Assembly: GCA_026413225.1 (NCBI GenBank)
Contig: CM048552.1
Location: 48,003,001 to 48,067,000, forward strand
From: Otis tarda
Lineage: Eukaryota > Chordata > Aves > Otidiformes > Otididae
Length of the DNA stretch: 64,000 nucleotides
Direction: 5' to 3'
The notes under the pieces were generated by a model. It was not told where the DNA came from. It searched no databases and saw nothing but the letters and a program-made list of their open reading frames with translations. Within the stretch, counting starts at the first letter, position 1; the number at the start of each line of letters is the position of its first letter. The translations under genes and the position numbers were made by a program. Below are positions 12,201 through 24,994 of the stretch, piece after piece.

Positions 12201-13754
12201 GTCTTCACTGGTTGCTTAATTGCTTCCAGAAGCTGTTTAGGAAGTTATAAATCATGCAAGCCTACAAAATATTGTATTATCCAATGTCACATTACCACAG
12301 CTGCTGCTAGCAGAGAGCTCAATACTGATTTCTTTGCACTCTGCCTTCCCTTTCTCCTTCTCTTTTCCCTTCTCACTGTACACATACATGCAATCAGGTG
12401 TGTTCTGTATAAATGCTCTAGGACTGTAAACATTACCTCTAGCACCACCTGAGTCTGAAGCTGCTTGAGTACTATAATCTTCATTTCAGGTTGCAAAAGA
12501 CATCATTTTCAGAGGGCAGAAAAAAGGTGTTGGAAATTTTACATTGCTTAAAGATGAAAGGTTGGAAAGGAGTGTTTGTATATTTCCTGTTTGCTGAGTT
12601 TCCAATTAAGTTAGTGTTGATGTTATTTAATGTATTGTGGTATTAATAGTTAGGCTACTTAGAGCCTTGGATAAGTGCATATTATTATTTATATTAAGTA
12701 AACATATCTTAGATTCTAGTTATAATGCCATTCATCCTTAAGTATTTACCTTGAGCTCTAGACCCAGTGGAATGAATTCTAACAGTTTAAGAATAAATAA
12801 TATTAAATCTAAGTTTCATAGCTTGTACTAAATTATAATTGCCAGCCATGTACTGCTTCTGGAAAAAAGTACAGAGTATTTTGTGTTTGATTTTCCCTAG
12901 TTGAACTTATTAGGCACAAGAACTATGTGGATATCATTGCTTATGAAACAAATGAGCATATGCAATGAGAAGCATTCACTATTTTTCTTTACTAGAAAAG
13001 ATTTTTACATATTATGGAAATATTTCACAGTAGAATACATTATATTTAAACAGCAGAAAGCTATTATGATAATTGTAACATGAGACATATATCAGAAAGG
13101 AGGACAATAGCACTAGACAGAATTTTCATTCTCGTTCCTTCTACATGTTAACATTCCTTTACTGGTGTTTGATGGTATATATTATCATTTTATATTTTAT
13201 AACAATATTATATTAAAAGAGCAATGAAAATTGCAAACACTAAAAGCTAATGTTGCTTCTTATAGGTTAACTTATTTCCTATGTCAAGGTTTTTGTAGAA
13301 CAGAGATGGCAATTTTTACAGTGGTGTAGATCTCGCCTAATACTAGTGCTTAAAAATTATTGACCTATTAAGTAAGATGCCTAGGCTTCCTCTGCAGTTA
13401 ATGGAAAGGGATGAGGAATTTCAGCACACTCAGTTGAGACATATTTAACACCTGAAATTAAGTAGGATGAATTTATATTGCTCTGTTGATATTTATGGTT
13501 ATTAAAACATCACAAGTGTTAATATATGTTGCTGAAGCAGCATGGCAGCAGCTACCTAACTGAGGAAATAGTTTTGGATTAAGTTGCATTTGAATTCGAT
13601 TCAAATTGTCAAAAACTTATGAATTCTTTTGGTGAGGTCTTGTTTCAGTATATTTTTTATTTCAATGTCCTTATGAGATTTCTACTAGTGTTCTCAATGT
13701 GATTTGAAAGAGAAGGATTAAAAGCCAGATTTGAAAGCCCATATTTATTATTTA
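9291..13754. other. Unique AT-rich non-coding DNA
   Basis: No gene or recognisable repeat is visible. Open frames do not exceed 69 codons and carry no known motif. A small inverted repeat (10005-10030) is followed by an exact octamer ATGCAAAT at 10058-10065. Confidence 0.6.
10005..10030. repeat. Perfect 8-bp inverted repeat
   Basis: TGGCTCAT (10005-10012) and ATGAGCCA (10023-10030) are exact complements around a 10-bp spacer. No function can be assigned. Confidence 0.7.
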
Positions 13755-14897
13755 GAATGGAATAGAATAGAAATTAATAGAACAGAATCATTAAGGTTGG
13801 AAAAGACCTCCAAGATCATCAAGTCCAACTGCCAACCCAACACCACCATGCCTACTCAACCATGTCCTGAAGTGCCACATCTACATGTCTTTTGAACACC
13901 TCCAGGGATGGTGACACCACCACCTCCTTTAGCAGCCTGTTCCTGTGCCTGACCATTCTTTCCGTAAATAATTTTTTCCTAATGTTCAATCTAAATCTCC
14001 CTGGATGCAACTTGAGGCCATTTCCTCTTGTCCTATCACTAGTTATTTGGGAGAAGAGACCAACAGCCACCTCACTACAGCCTCTTTTCAGGTAGTTGTA
14101 GGGAGTGATAAGGGCTCCCCTCAGCCTCCTCTTCTCTAGACTAAACAATCCCAGTTTCCTCAGCAACGCCTCATAAGACTTGTGCTCCAGACTCTTCACC
14201 AGCTTTGTTGCCCTTCTCTGGATGCGCTTCAGCAACTCAATGTCCTTCTTGTACTAAGGGGCCCAAAACTGAACACTGTATCCGAGGTATAGCCTCACCA
14301 GTGCCAGGTACAGGAGCACGATCACTTCCCTACTCCTGCTGGCCACACTGTTCCTGATCCAAGCCAGGATGCTCTTGGCCACCTGGGCACACTGCTGGCT
14401 CATGTTCAGCCAGCTGTCTACCAGCACCCCCAGGTCCCTTTCTGCCAGGCAGCTTTCCAGCCACTCTTCCCCAAGCCTGTAGTGTTGCATGAGGTTGTTG
14501 TGACCAAAGTGCAGGACCCAGCACTTGGCCTTGTTGAACCTCATACAATTTACCTCAGCCTACCAATCTAGCCTGTCCAGATCCCTCTGCAGAGCCTTCC
14601 TACCCTCGAGCAGATTGACACTCCCACCCAGCGTGGTGTCATCTGCAAATTTACTGAGGAAGCACTCAATTCCCTCATCCAGATCGTTGATAAAGATATT
14701 AAACAAGACTGGCCCAAAACTGAGCCCTTGGCAACACCGCTTGTGACCGGCTGCCAAGTGGATTTAACTCAATTTAGCACAACTCTCTGGGCTTGGCCAT
14801 CCATCCAGTTTTTTACCCAGCAAAGAGTACACCTTTCTAAGTCATGAGTCGTCAGCTTCTCTAGGAGAATGCCACGGGAGACAGTGTTAAAAAATTT
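13755..14897 (-). mobile_element. CR1 LINE fragment, 5'-truncated, with partial reverse transcriptase
   Basis: Minus-strand CR1 covering the palm end of reverse transcriptase to the 3' end. The frame at 14560-14757 contains FADD (codons at 14638-14649), the catalytic motif of LINE reverse transcriptase. The frame at 13852-14235 contains [11 protein letters not shown] and [13 protein letters not shown], the conserved C-terminal region. The frame shifts between these blocks, so it is inactive. The low-coordinate end has degenerate AGAATAGAA-type tail repeats. Homology stops near 14897. It belongs to a different subfamily from 36321/60049 but resembles the plus-strand copy at 63440. Confidence 0.92.
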
Positions 14898-15221
14898 GCT
14901 TTTTCAACAAACAATGACCAGTGAAAGATGTTATTTTTGTTTACATAGTTTCTAGGAAAGATTACAAAAACAAACAATTCTATAATTTCTACTTGTGTGT
15001 AAAATGTTTTTTTTTTTAAAATGTCATGGTGAAAAGGAATATCATCATCGTTTCAACTGCAATTGAATACAGCAGAAGGGAAATATATATAGGAACATTG
15101 GGTATGATAGTTTGTCTTTAGTGTGTTGAAATTAGTTTCTTCCAGTTCTTATTTAGATATGCTTTAATACTACCAATCACAGTGCTGTAGCCCAGGTGTA
15201 TCAAAAAATGCATAGTAATGG
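14898..15221. other. Non-coding spacer between CR1 and LTR
   Basis: AT-rich sequence with a T-run near 15009-15018. No gene or repeat is seen. Confidence 0.6.
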
Positions 15222-15636
15222 TGTCCTGATTTCAGCTGGGATGGCACTAATTTTCTTCCCAGCAGCTGCTATGTTTTGGATTTAGTATGGGATTTGGTAT
15301 GTGAAGACTGTTGATAACACACTGATATTATTAGATGTTGCTAAGAGATCAAGGACTTTTTGAGCTTCACAGGTTTTGCTAACGAGCAGGTGCAAGAAGC
15401 TGGGAGGGATATAGCCTGTACGGTTGATCCAAACTGGCAAAGGAAATATTCCATACCATAGACATCATGCTCAATATATAAGGAGGGTTGGCCGGTGGGC
15501 AACTCGTTCTTTTTCTCTCAGGATCTTTCCAAGGTAGCTCTCTGTTCCATTCCGTGATGGCTGCTCGGGAGACTGTATCAGTCCTTGGGTCATTGGGTAG
15601 TAAGAAATGGAGCATCATTTGTTTTGTATATTCTTG

Positions 15637-15679
<43 letters not shown>

Positions 15680-15712
15680 CTCTTCTTCTTCTTCTTCTTC
15701 TTACTCTTCTTA

Positions 15713-15777
<65 letters not shown>

Positions 15778-15918
15778 TGCTATCCTAGTAAACTGTCTTT
15801 ATCTCAGCCCATGGGTTTTCCTTTCTTTCTGATTCTCTCCTTCCTCCCACCTGGGAGGAGGGAGGGTGAGCAAGCTGCTGTGTGGTACTTAGTTGCTGGC
15901 TCGGGTGAAACCACAACA
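15222..15918 (+). mobile_element. Solo LTR flanked by AATGG target-site duplication
   Basis: The element begins TGTCCTGATTTCAGCTGG and ends AACCACAACA. It is bounded by exact 5-bp direct repeats, AATGG at 15217-15221 and at 15919-15923, which fixes both ends. A TATA box TATATAAGG lies at 15475-15483. A module near 15791 (AAACTGTCTTTATCT) is shared with the U5 of the provirus at 53438, so the two families are related. No internal retroviral sequence remains. A long trinucleotide tract at 15638-15776 lies downstream of the TATA box, and I see no plus-strand AATAAA within the element. Confidence 0.93.
15638..15776 (+). repeat. Compound (TTA)n-(CTT)n-(TTA)n microsatellite
   Basis: About 41 bp of TTA repeat (15638-15678) is followed by a CTT tract (about 15679-15709), a T-rich break, and about 58 bp of ATT repeat to 15776. 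It sits inside the solo LTR. The poly-isoleucine, leucine and tyrosine open frames across it are artefacts of the repeat. Confidence 0.95.
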
Positions 15919-15923
15919 AATGG

Positions 15924-18900
15924 TAAGGCACAAATATTTTTTTAGGAGTTATAGATGGGTGATCATATGAAAATTATTGCAAATACACTGGAGTTACTAA
16001 ACTTTCCCAGGCTTAGATATTTTAAAAATAGAAGAATAAGGTTACCATTATGATAGTGAGCAATGAGCGTGTATCATTTTCTGTGTCTGATGAAGTTTGA
16101 ATAGATAAAAAGGTAGCAGAATATTGGAGGTATCATACTATATTAACTTTTTTTGCAGCTGATAGCTGCTCTCCAAAGGACAGTGTGTGCACATTCTGCT
16201 GTAACAGTGATGGTAACACAGTATAATGATCCAAAACTACTTTACAAGATATCAGAGTTCTGAAGAAAATATACATTAAAAATTGACCTTCGGTTAGTAA
16301 TGCAATAGTTCTGTAACATGTTTTGCTAGCATACAAAACATATAAGGATGAAATGCTATGCGAGACAGAGCACAGGAAATGTCTAAATAATGGTTAGTGA
16401 TAATTAACTACAGGACAGCGTGTTCTGCTCCTGAATCTACCACTTAACATTGTCTTTTGTAACTTGTTTAAAAAAATTACAGCATAGAAAAAAATTAATT
16501 CCAAATTGGACATTAGAAACATCATGGATCCAGAATAAGTTCTTAGTTTTATACACCATCAAATATGCTGACCCAGCTGCTAAATTTCAAATATGATTGC
16601 AAATTATTCAGCTATGCTCTTGTTTCTACTGTTCAGCTATATAACAAAATTCTTATGGAAAGAAACAACATTATTTGATACTGCACCGCTGGGACAGCTT
16701 CCAAATATATCTCCAGCTATAAGGTTCTTTTTAAGGAATCATACATTTTGTTATATGTATTGCTGACTATTCTTTAAAAGCAAAATGTAATGGCTGAATT
16801 CTTATTTAAGCATAAAACTTAGTTTGAACTTTTAAAAGATACAGCTATGTTTTGGGTAAGTAGTTACGCTTAAAACTCAGAGTGTGGCATGGGAAAATAC
16901 TTTTTGCAATATAGCAGATGCCTTTCAATGTCTTCAGGGGAAGTTAAATTATTTTACTGACATCAAAAGAATGTAATTAAACATCTATGATGGCTAAACA
17001 AAACAACAGCAAGTAGAGGCTTCTTCACATTACATTATGTAATTAGACTCTCCCAAATGGGTTGGGCATTTCCTCTGACAGCTCATATAAGAAATTTGAT
17101 TTAGATTAATTAAAGTTTGTGGTGAAAATAGCATGTACATTTATTCCACATCAGAAAAGTGAAAATAATTAACAATTTATCTATAAGTGTGGGCTTGCTA
17201 CTTTGAGCAGCTTTCTAGTATAAAAGGCGTTGCCTGTCTACCAAGAAGTGTACTGTAATTGAAAACACAAATAAAAACACAGAAGAGAATGTCGTATGGC
17301 TAACCACTACAAAAGCCTACTAGACAAGAATCGTCAGTATAGAATTTAAGTAAAGAAGAACTGTAGGAGCCAAAAATTTTTTACCTGAAATTTTGGGGCC
17401 TGAAATCTTGATTCCTTCACTAATAATAGGTGTATTTTCCATCTTTAGCTTATTTGATCCTGTACTAACCATGTTCTGTATGTTTTTCAGTTTCTAGTTC
17501 TTCTCTAAACGTACACTCATGAAGAGATCCACTCTGTGGGTACATAACACAGGATATGAGGTACACCAGCTTCTGCTTACTCTCTCAACTCTTTATAGAG
17601 AAGGAGTATGTGTAAGACAAGTTGTTTAGATGTCTAGTTTTTAGGTGCCTGAAGTTACACAAGACTGGGATTGTTTCAATATGATAGGAAAATGTATATC
17701 TTGTCTACAAAAATTACTTGAATCAGGTAGCAACTGCCATAGATTAACAAAGACCCCTCTTTTTCTGTATTACCATGGTATCTTCATTAGAGAGGTAGTA
17801 AAATTTCATCTAATATATGAAGTAATTTTCCTACATGACTTTTGATTTTCAGCTCTTTAAACCTTAGGTATTATTCCCTTATTAAGTCCCCAAGACATCA
17901 TAAGGATGTAAAACTTTCACAATTTTCTACCTCTCACAATAACCAGAAGACATTTAGAAAAAAACTATATATAGAGTAGTTGGATGCAAATTCTTTCTCC
18001 CTGTCTTCCTGCCCTCCTCTGCTTCCAAAGCATCTACGAGTAAGTAGGTTAGGGATTTCCATTTAGATGAATCAGAAGGTTCTGATGATATAAAAATTAT
18101 TTTGCCTTGCATAACAAATCATGTTACCTACTACTGCTTGATGAGATTCAGAATGAAACCAATTCCTTGGTTTTGAATGCTTTGAGAACAACGCAGATAT
18201 GTAGATCTGTATCTGCTCTGTACTAAAGACAATGCACTCCTTATTTCCCACAAGTGAGAGCAGTGGTTTATATGTTTTTCCATGAAGTAGAGGCAAAGAT
18301 ATAGAAGTGTGGCTGAAAAGAAGATCCATGTCATCAAACAGAGGGAGATAACATTAACCAAGACATTAATGTGCATTTAGAAAGTGCTGAGGGTGTGCTT
18401 TTGTGCACGTTGTGACAAAGATACACTTTCTTACCTCTTTCTTGCATTACAATGTAAGATTTCAGCTATACATTATACCAATATCCCCTTCATTTTACTC
18501 CCAGGTTACATACAGAAAATAGATACGGAGTGTAGCCTTTGAAAAGCAAAGCCAAAGCCTAAAGAATTAATGAATACTATAGTAGTGTATTGCGGACAAA
18601 ATTCCACAACATTGCGGGCCAAGTCCTGCCAAATGTCTCTATTTCAGCTGGTAGACCACATAACAGGAAAGGTCTTATGCTTCAGTTGTTTGCAGCAAGT
18701 TCTGTCTGGATTGTGACAATAGGGGAACAGTAGCCTATCCCACTTTTAATACTGACTTCAAAATGAGATTGCTAGTGTGATTGGTTTTATGGGAAGAGTC
18801 ACAAGCCTACAGGCATATTATTGAGGTTATTTATGGCAAGGAGTCACGAATTCTGACATGAAAGCAGAGGAGTCCTCAATGGCATGAATATTTAAAGTCA

Positions 18901-19810
18901 CCTTAACATATCAACATTAACAACATGTTGAAAAGGTTAGTGTTATGGGAATAATAATCTCTAAGGTGTTAGCTTTGGATATCATCAAAAGGCATGCATG
19001 CTCAAACATTTTTCTGATCAATAAGAAGACTAAATAGAAAGTCTGTAGCCAAGCAAATATGACTGTTTGGAGAAGAGGCAGGTTTTTTATCTTTTTAAAT
19101 TATTATTTACTCTCTAAATCCTGAAAACAAAATTCTTTAGTAGCTCAGAGAAGTGAGTCTGGACCGTCTGGGCCCTCGTCATGTCAGCAGAAAAGATTCA
19201 TATATATAACATTCAGTGCAAGAGAACATTGTATGTGCTATGTTCAATATCGGATGGCCTGTGGCTTCCAGGACACAGAAAATAGGCTTCAGCCAAGTGA
19301 CACAAGTGACTGTCCTAGGACTGGAAAACCAAGCCCTTTGAGTTAACAGAGTATTCCTCATCCTACGTTACCCTAGCTCCTCTGACAAGGTATTATTGCA
19401 ACAGATAAATGTTAATTGGTGACTCTACCACAACTTGCTATTGGCAATTTACACAGTTTTAAAGTTTTTAAATGATTGTTTGACAAAGGCCTACTGCACA
19501 TGCAATGGTGATTTTATAAAATAAGGATAGTCTGTCAGCTATACAAAACAAACAGCAAAGAGGAAGGCTAGAAAAGGCATTCACACGTTTAATGAAGTTG
19601 TGTTATCACAGGTAAGCTACTCGCATGACAAGAACTAGATGTCTCACATGGCTAATTCTTAAATATCCTCAAAATTTCTAAACATTTTTGTTTTCTAAAT
19701 ATCTAAACTTAAAGTATGATCATAACCAATCCAGTGGAATGGACAGGCAGAGAGAAATGCAAACAGAATTAAAAATAAATACTGACAGAGTTATGAGTAA
19801 TCTTGTTACA
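15924..19810. other. Unique AT-rich non-coding DNA
   Basis: No gene or clear repeat. Open frames reach 85 codons (18072-18329, minus) without a recognisable motif. A canonical TATA-like TATAAAAGGC at 17219-17228 stands out but has no reading frame behind it. Confidence 0.6.
17219..17228 (+). promoter_or_regulatory. Isolated TATA-box-like sequence
   Basis: TATAAAAGGC matches a strong TATA box. The 200 bp upstream are AT-rich with several ATTAATTA-type words. No open frame or splice pattern downstream supports a gene, so it may be chance. Confidence 0.2.
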
Positions 19811-20187
19811 GAGTTGGAATAATTCAGGCCAGATCGGAGCTCAGGGAGTCTTTAGTCCAACCTCCTGCTTAAAGCAGTATAAACTCTGTGATTAGACCTG
19901 GCTGCTCAGTTCCTCATCCAGTCACATGAACCTCCAAGAACAGAGATCACCCAACCTCTCTGGGCACCCTGTTCCAGTCCTTGGTTAGTGTAATAGTGGT
20001 TTGGTTTTTTTCCTTATGTCAAGTCGGCATCTCATTTTTCCTTTTTCTCCTGTCACGCACCTCAGTAGAGAGTCTGGCTTCATCTTGTTGATAACCTCTC
20101 CTTAGGTACTGGAAAGCTGCTATTAAGTCCCCGCAAAGCCTTGTCTTCATGCCAAGCAAGCTCTTCCCTCATCTGTCATATTCCAGT
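19811..20187 (-). mobile_element. Old CR1 LINE 3' fragment
   Basis: Recognisable minus-strand CR1 phrases appear in order: TTTAGTCCAACCTCCTGC near 19850, then ACCTCTCTGGGCACCCTGTT near 19955, then sequence matching the conserved ORF2 end. The copy is heavily diverged with indels and no reading frame. It is 5'-truncated near 20187. Confidence 0.85.
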
Positions 20188-20886
20188 GAATCACATTTAC
20201 AATGTGCACGTAGCATAGTATGAAACTACCACTGACAAAGTTGCAATGGTGACAATACTAAACACTTAGGAAGAAAAATCAATGATACACAACAATTTAG
20301 ATCACTTAACAAGCTGGATGCTATCAAAATGTGTGTGAAATACGACCAAGTGTAAGTAAGTGTAATCCAAGTTTCTGGATAAAAAAGACCATGTGCTAGA
20401 GGTACTAGATGACAGTATTCACTCAATACAGAGCACAGAGGTTTAAACAGGTTCAGGGTCACAGTGAAAGCACATGCTCAGAGTACTGAAAAGAGCTCAG
20501 GCAGCCACAGGATATAAAAATAGTAGAATATGCTGTAAAGAGAAGCAAGACTGTTTTATGTCACTCCTTTCGGCATTGCTTCACTAGAATGCTGCAACCA
20601 ATTAGCAATTCAATAGTTCAAAAAGGAGGTTGAAATTTCTCAATTTCTCCGTAACTAAGAAAAGGCAGTGATGAGTCTAAAATAATACAGGTCTTATCTC
20701 CTATTAGAGAAGACCAAAAGATGATGTGATAGTATAGTCTTTCCTGAAGATAATCTCTTCATGATAAATATTAAATCCGCTCATGCTATTCATTCCAACA
20801 GAAAAAAAAAACAACCCAATGTCTAAAAGCAAGAATGGAATAAAAAAGATAGACAAATGTCAGTAGTGAAGGTAATTTTTCCGCGG

Positions 20887-20927
20887 AAAAAATACACAAA
20901 AAAAAAAAGATATTTTGTGTATTTTTT
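20887..20927. repeat. Perfect 15-bp inverted repeat (hairpin)
   Basis: AAAAAATACACAAAA (20887-20901) pairs exactly with TTTTGTGTATTTTTT (20913-20927) across an 11-nt loop. It directly follows the palindrome CCGCGG (20881-20886). The stem is mainly A/T with a central TACACA/TGTGTA. Confidence 0.85.
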
Positions 20928-23900
20928 TTCACTGGAAACTCTTAAATTGAGGTTGCATATGACTGAAAGAGACAAGCTTTAGCTCCTCCATAGCTTTTGG
21001 ACTGGATGCGGTAACTGACTCGGGTAAATCTCATAACTTGTCGTGTGGGACAGTTTAAAGACGAACATAAGTCTTTCACAGTCCTAAAATCAATTAAGCA
21101 TGGTAATGCAAGGTGACAGCTCCATAGGGTCAATTCATTAAGATGAAGATGTCGATCAGTGTTGTTGGTGGAAGGAGCTTTCTTTACTATTCCATTGGCA
21201 ATTAAAGTAGCTTTCTAGCATAAGTTTTGATATTGGTTGCTAAGTGCTAGAATAAACTTAGCACATAGCAAAGCTGTGAATACTATGCCTGTGTTGCCTA
21301 TCACTAAACTCAGGGTGTGCGTTCTCTATTACTGATACCTTCTTGCTGTATCAAGCAGGCTGATATAAATGAGTAGCTGAATGGGGTTTGGGGGGTTTTT
21401 TGGAGGTTAGATTTGGCACATACTGATTTGATGACACAAAACATAGTCCTGTGGACAAGTTAAGCACCATGATTTTGCTGTGAATGATTGGAAGAATGAA
21501 AAATATAGATTTTGAATCTTCTTATAAAATAAGATTTTTTTTTAAATGAAGGATGTTTGTGTTTTCTGGCTTGTTTGATTTTGAAAAGTTCCATCATCTT
21601 TTCTTGTAATTATTTTTTGTAACTGAAATTTCTTATTTACCAAAGATTAATTAATTATATTCTGTAAAGTGAGTTCCTTAAAGTATTTGCTTTGAAGGTG
21701 GCTGCTACCTCCCATTGTGTTGGAACAAGGTTAAGCTTCTCTTTGAGTAAGACAGTGAGTCTATAAACATAAAAGTAGTCCTTTGTGTATTTAGTTTAAG
21801 TAAATGTAAAAAGATGTGTGAATGAAGATGCAAAATAGCATATGAAAGAGAGTAACGGGAGATCAGGATGAGAGCGCAGAAAACACTTTCCACAGTGGTA
21901 AAGCAGAATTGAATTTGTTACTTTTTCCAGCAAAAGTTAAGTAAGTTAGAAAGGTAAAAGAGAACACAGCTTAAGACCAATTACAGTCACCAGTGCGCTC
22001 TATAGATTAAAATGCCTGTTACTATGTGGAATGTTTAAAATAAACCAAATTATTTTTCTGTAAGGAATATGCTTGTTCAATATGAATTTAAGAAGACTGA
22101 AATATTAATCTTTGGTTACAATCAAATAATACTTTTCCGTGCTACAAACATTTTTGCTTCCTATTGAATCAAGTCAGAGTTGTGCTTATCTTTTCTAAGG
22201 CAGACCTGTATTTCATTAAATATGGTGTACCAAGCACGCTGGGCAAGAGATAACAGATATACTTTATAGCCCTGAACCATTTTGCTTTTTCTCAGAGTCT
22301 CTTTGTGTCTGTATAACCCTACTTTGTAAAAATTAAGCTTCTGCTAAGGAATTATGTATGATTTTGGACTATTGCCAATGATCTGAAGAATGACAGAACT
22401 GATTACAGAAAAGTGAAAAAAATTCAGAGCATCAAGAGAACTGGTGTGTTAAAAGCACAAAGCAATATAGGGCATAAGGATTTGGTTTACATGAATAGTA
22501 TAATTAAATGAAAGCTAGATCAGTGAAATACATGTTATCTGGAAAATTATTTAATTTGTATATGTGATTAAGTGCTCCCAGGTGTTTGTCCAGGTAGTTC
22601 AGGGAATTACATGCAATATTTGTGATCTGTCTTATATCACCTTTTGAAAGGGTGTTGCACAATGGATACATGTATACAAGGAAATTTAATAATTTTTTTA
22701 TTTGCTGCTGCATGGCTAGCACGTGATCTGAATGTATGATTATAAGAATTGCTGCCATTTGACTGTATGCTTAATGTGTGGATAACAGCCAGTTAAGAAG
22801 GGCATGATAAAAACGTGAAAGAAGACAGTAACTACTAGGAGAATGTGTGGCACAGTATAATGGAAATATCTAAGTACTTGCCTGGAGAAACAGGATGTTT
22901 TAATCTGTGTATTCCAGTCATGGCATGAGCCAGACACCATATTTTACTGTTTGATAACCAATACCAGTGTTACACTTGCTGCCTCTCATACACTCTAGTT
23001 AAGAATCTTGGTATGATCAAGTCTTGCGGTTAGGCAAGCCTTCACAAGTATAAGCCACTGAAGGACAATTAGAAGCAGACTCGGTGGTGTTAAATTACTA
23101 ACTTTACTAAATTATGAACTGTACTTTGCAGTGCCTAAGGGATAGTGGAGCTCCTTGAGTGGCCAGACTGGTCAGTGTACAAACTGCACCTGCTGTACAT
23201 CAATAAAAACTCCCTATCCTTTTCTGGGACTTCTCAACAAGCAAGTATTCCATTCTCAGGGAAATACTTTACTAGAAGAGTATTTTAAAAACTAATCTTG
23301 GTCTAGTCATCTGAAACACATTCAGTGTTGGTCTAAAATGTATGGATGATTATGCATCTTCAAATGACGATTTTGAAAGGGTCTAAAACTTACTACCCCA
23401 TTTCAACACCAACCCATCAATGCACTTCAAGCTGATGATGTGTTCAACCCTACTTCAGTTATTTCTTCTGTGTGTCATATCCTTTGCACACTGGAGTTGG
23501 GCTAGGAGTAGTTTTGCATTTACTTTTAAAAATGTCCATGGCTCTCTTTCAGCTGTACAAACACTCTTCCTGAAGATAAAAGTTTCTCAAATATTATAAA
23601 TATTTACTTTTATAGCATTCCTCCCTATCAAATAAGGTCCAAATAAAAATGACTATCAAAGATAAGAATGTTTTAAAGCCAGTATAATTTGTCTAAGATG
23701 GTTGGGTGAAAGTGCCTGTGACCAATTAAAAGCTATTATCCTGTGCACTGCTATCTACGTTGTACATGATTTGATGGCAGACATTTTCTTTATAAATGCC
23801 CTCACCAGAGCAGCACTCAGTGGATCAAAGGACATATCAGACACATTGGTTTTTTGCCAAGGACTTTTCTTATTCTTTACCAGAAATCTGCATAAAGAAA

Positions 23901-24898
23901 AATATTGGCTTTCTGTTATCAAAGCAGTCCCTCCATTTTTCAGTTCTTACATATTCAAAACTCAGGAGACCTATGATTTGTGCAATCCCATTCAGCAAAT
24001 TCACAACTTAGTTTCCCAAAAACATCATTTAGATGTCTGTTTAGATTAGCTTTTCATGATTTTGTTTCTAAATTCCTATGTACTTGAACAATAGTAACCT
24101 AAACAGTTTTAAGTCTTCTAGACCATTACAACCAAAACTAAGAACTTTACCAGTAGTTCAGCTTAATAAAGTGTGTTGAAAAGATGGTGTTCTTTTTAGG
24201 AGAGCATCATGGCTGCATCTGATATATATTCTTTGTTAAATCACACTTTTTTTCTCCAACTTAGGTAGTTTGTCACAGTTGCTGAAATGACTATAGACAG
24301 CATCTGAAAAGCTAAGCAAATTAGTTAAGGTACTATATAATATACTTTTGACTCAACAAACTTCATTTGTCTGAATTATTATCTTCACTCTATTGTTTAT
24401 AACTTATCAGCTGTGGTCTTTTACAAGCTGTCAGTCTGTACTGTGCTTGCATGCAGAGAAGTTTCATTACATCACATAAATTCTGAAAATTCATTAAGCA
24501 GTAATAAGCCACTCATCTATGTGCATGCGTACAAAATAGGAACGTAAGCAGCACCCCCTCTTATAGGTATGCATTGTCATGAACATTTAAATCCAATTTT
24601 CTATTGATATGTATGTGAACTAGTGGAATGCATATGCAGTTATGACTAGAAACTGCCTATTTGTGCATATTAATATTATACCTATTTAATTACAATAAAC
24701 TGTGCACTTCTGTGAGACTTTGGTTTCACTAGTTAAGTTCTGAAAAAGCAATCTTAAGTATCTTCCAAAAGGCGTGGGAAAAACTAAAAACACAGAACTG
24801 CGTTTCGTCATCTGAAACTCAGACCCTAAAATGGATTGATGTGCCTTCTTCCCCACTTGCTTTCTGCTTTCTGATTTCAGTGCATGCCATGACTGTTT

Positions 24899-24925
24899 AT
24901 TTCAATGTGGTTTTCACATTGAAAT
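24899..24925. repeat. Perfect 11-bp inverted repeat
   Basis: ATTTCAATGTG (24899-24909) and CACATTGAAAT (24915-24925) are exact complements around GTTTT. It lies about 70 bp outside the LTR at 24995. Confidence 0.8.
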
Positions 24926-24994
24926 GTCCTTCAGCAACTGTAGCTTGAGCTCTACTAATCAAAACCATTGTACCTGGAAAATAGCATTGAACAG

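Larger units (their letters stand above)
20188..24994. other. Unique AT-rich non-coding DNA
   Basis: No gene is supported. A 115-codon plus-strand open frame (23702-24049) has no known motif and no neighbouring exon signals. Two perfect inverted repeats (20887-20927 and 24899-24925) are listed separately. Confidence 0.6.

Noticed and set aside
15488..15945. Three overlapping open frames of 67-114 codons rich in Leu, Ile or Tyr
   Set aside because: They are translations of the (TTA)n/(CTT)n tract inside an LTR, not proteins.
22980..23230. AATAAAA near 23201 with a GC-richer upstream segment, considered as an LTR end
   Set aside because: No TG...CA ends, no target-site duplication and no similarity to the other LTRs here.
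23702..24049. 115-codon plus-strand open frame
   Set aside because: No recognisable domain or neighbouring exon. The composition matches surrounding non-coding DNA.
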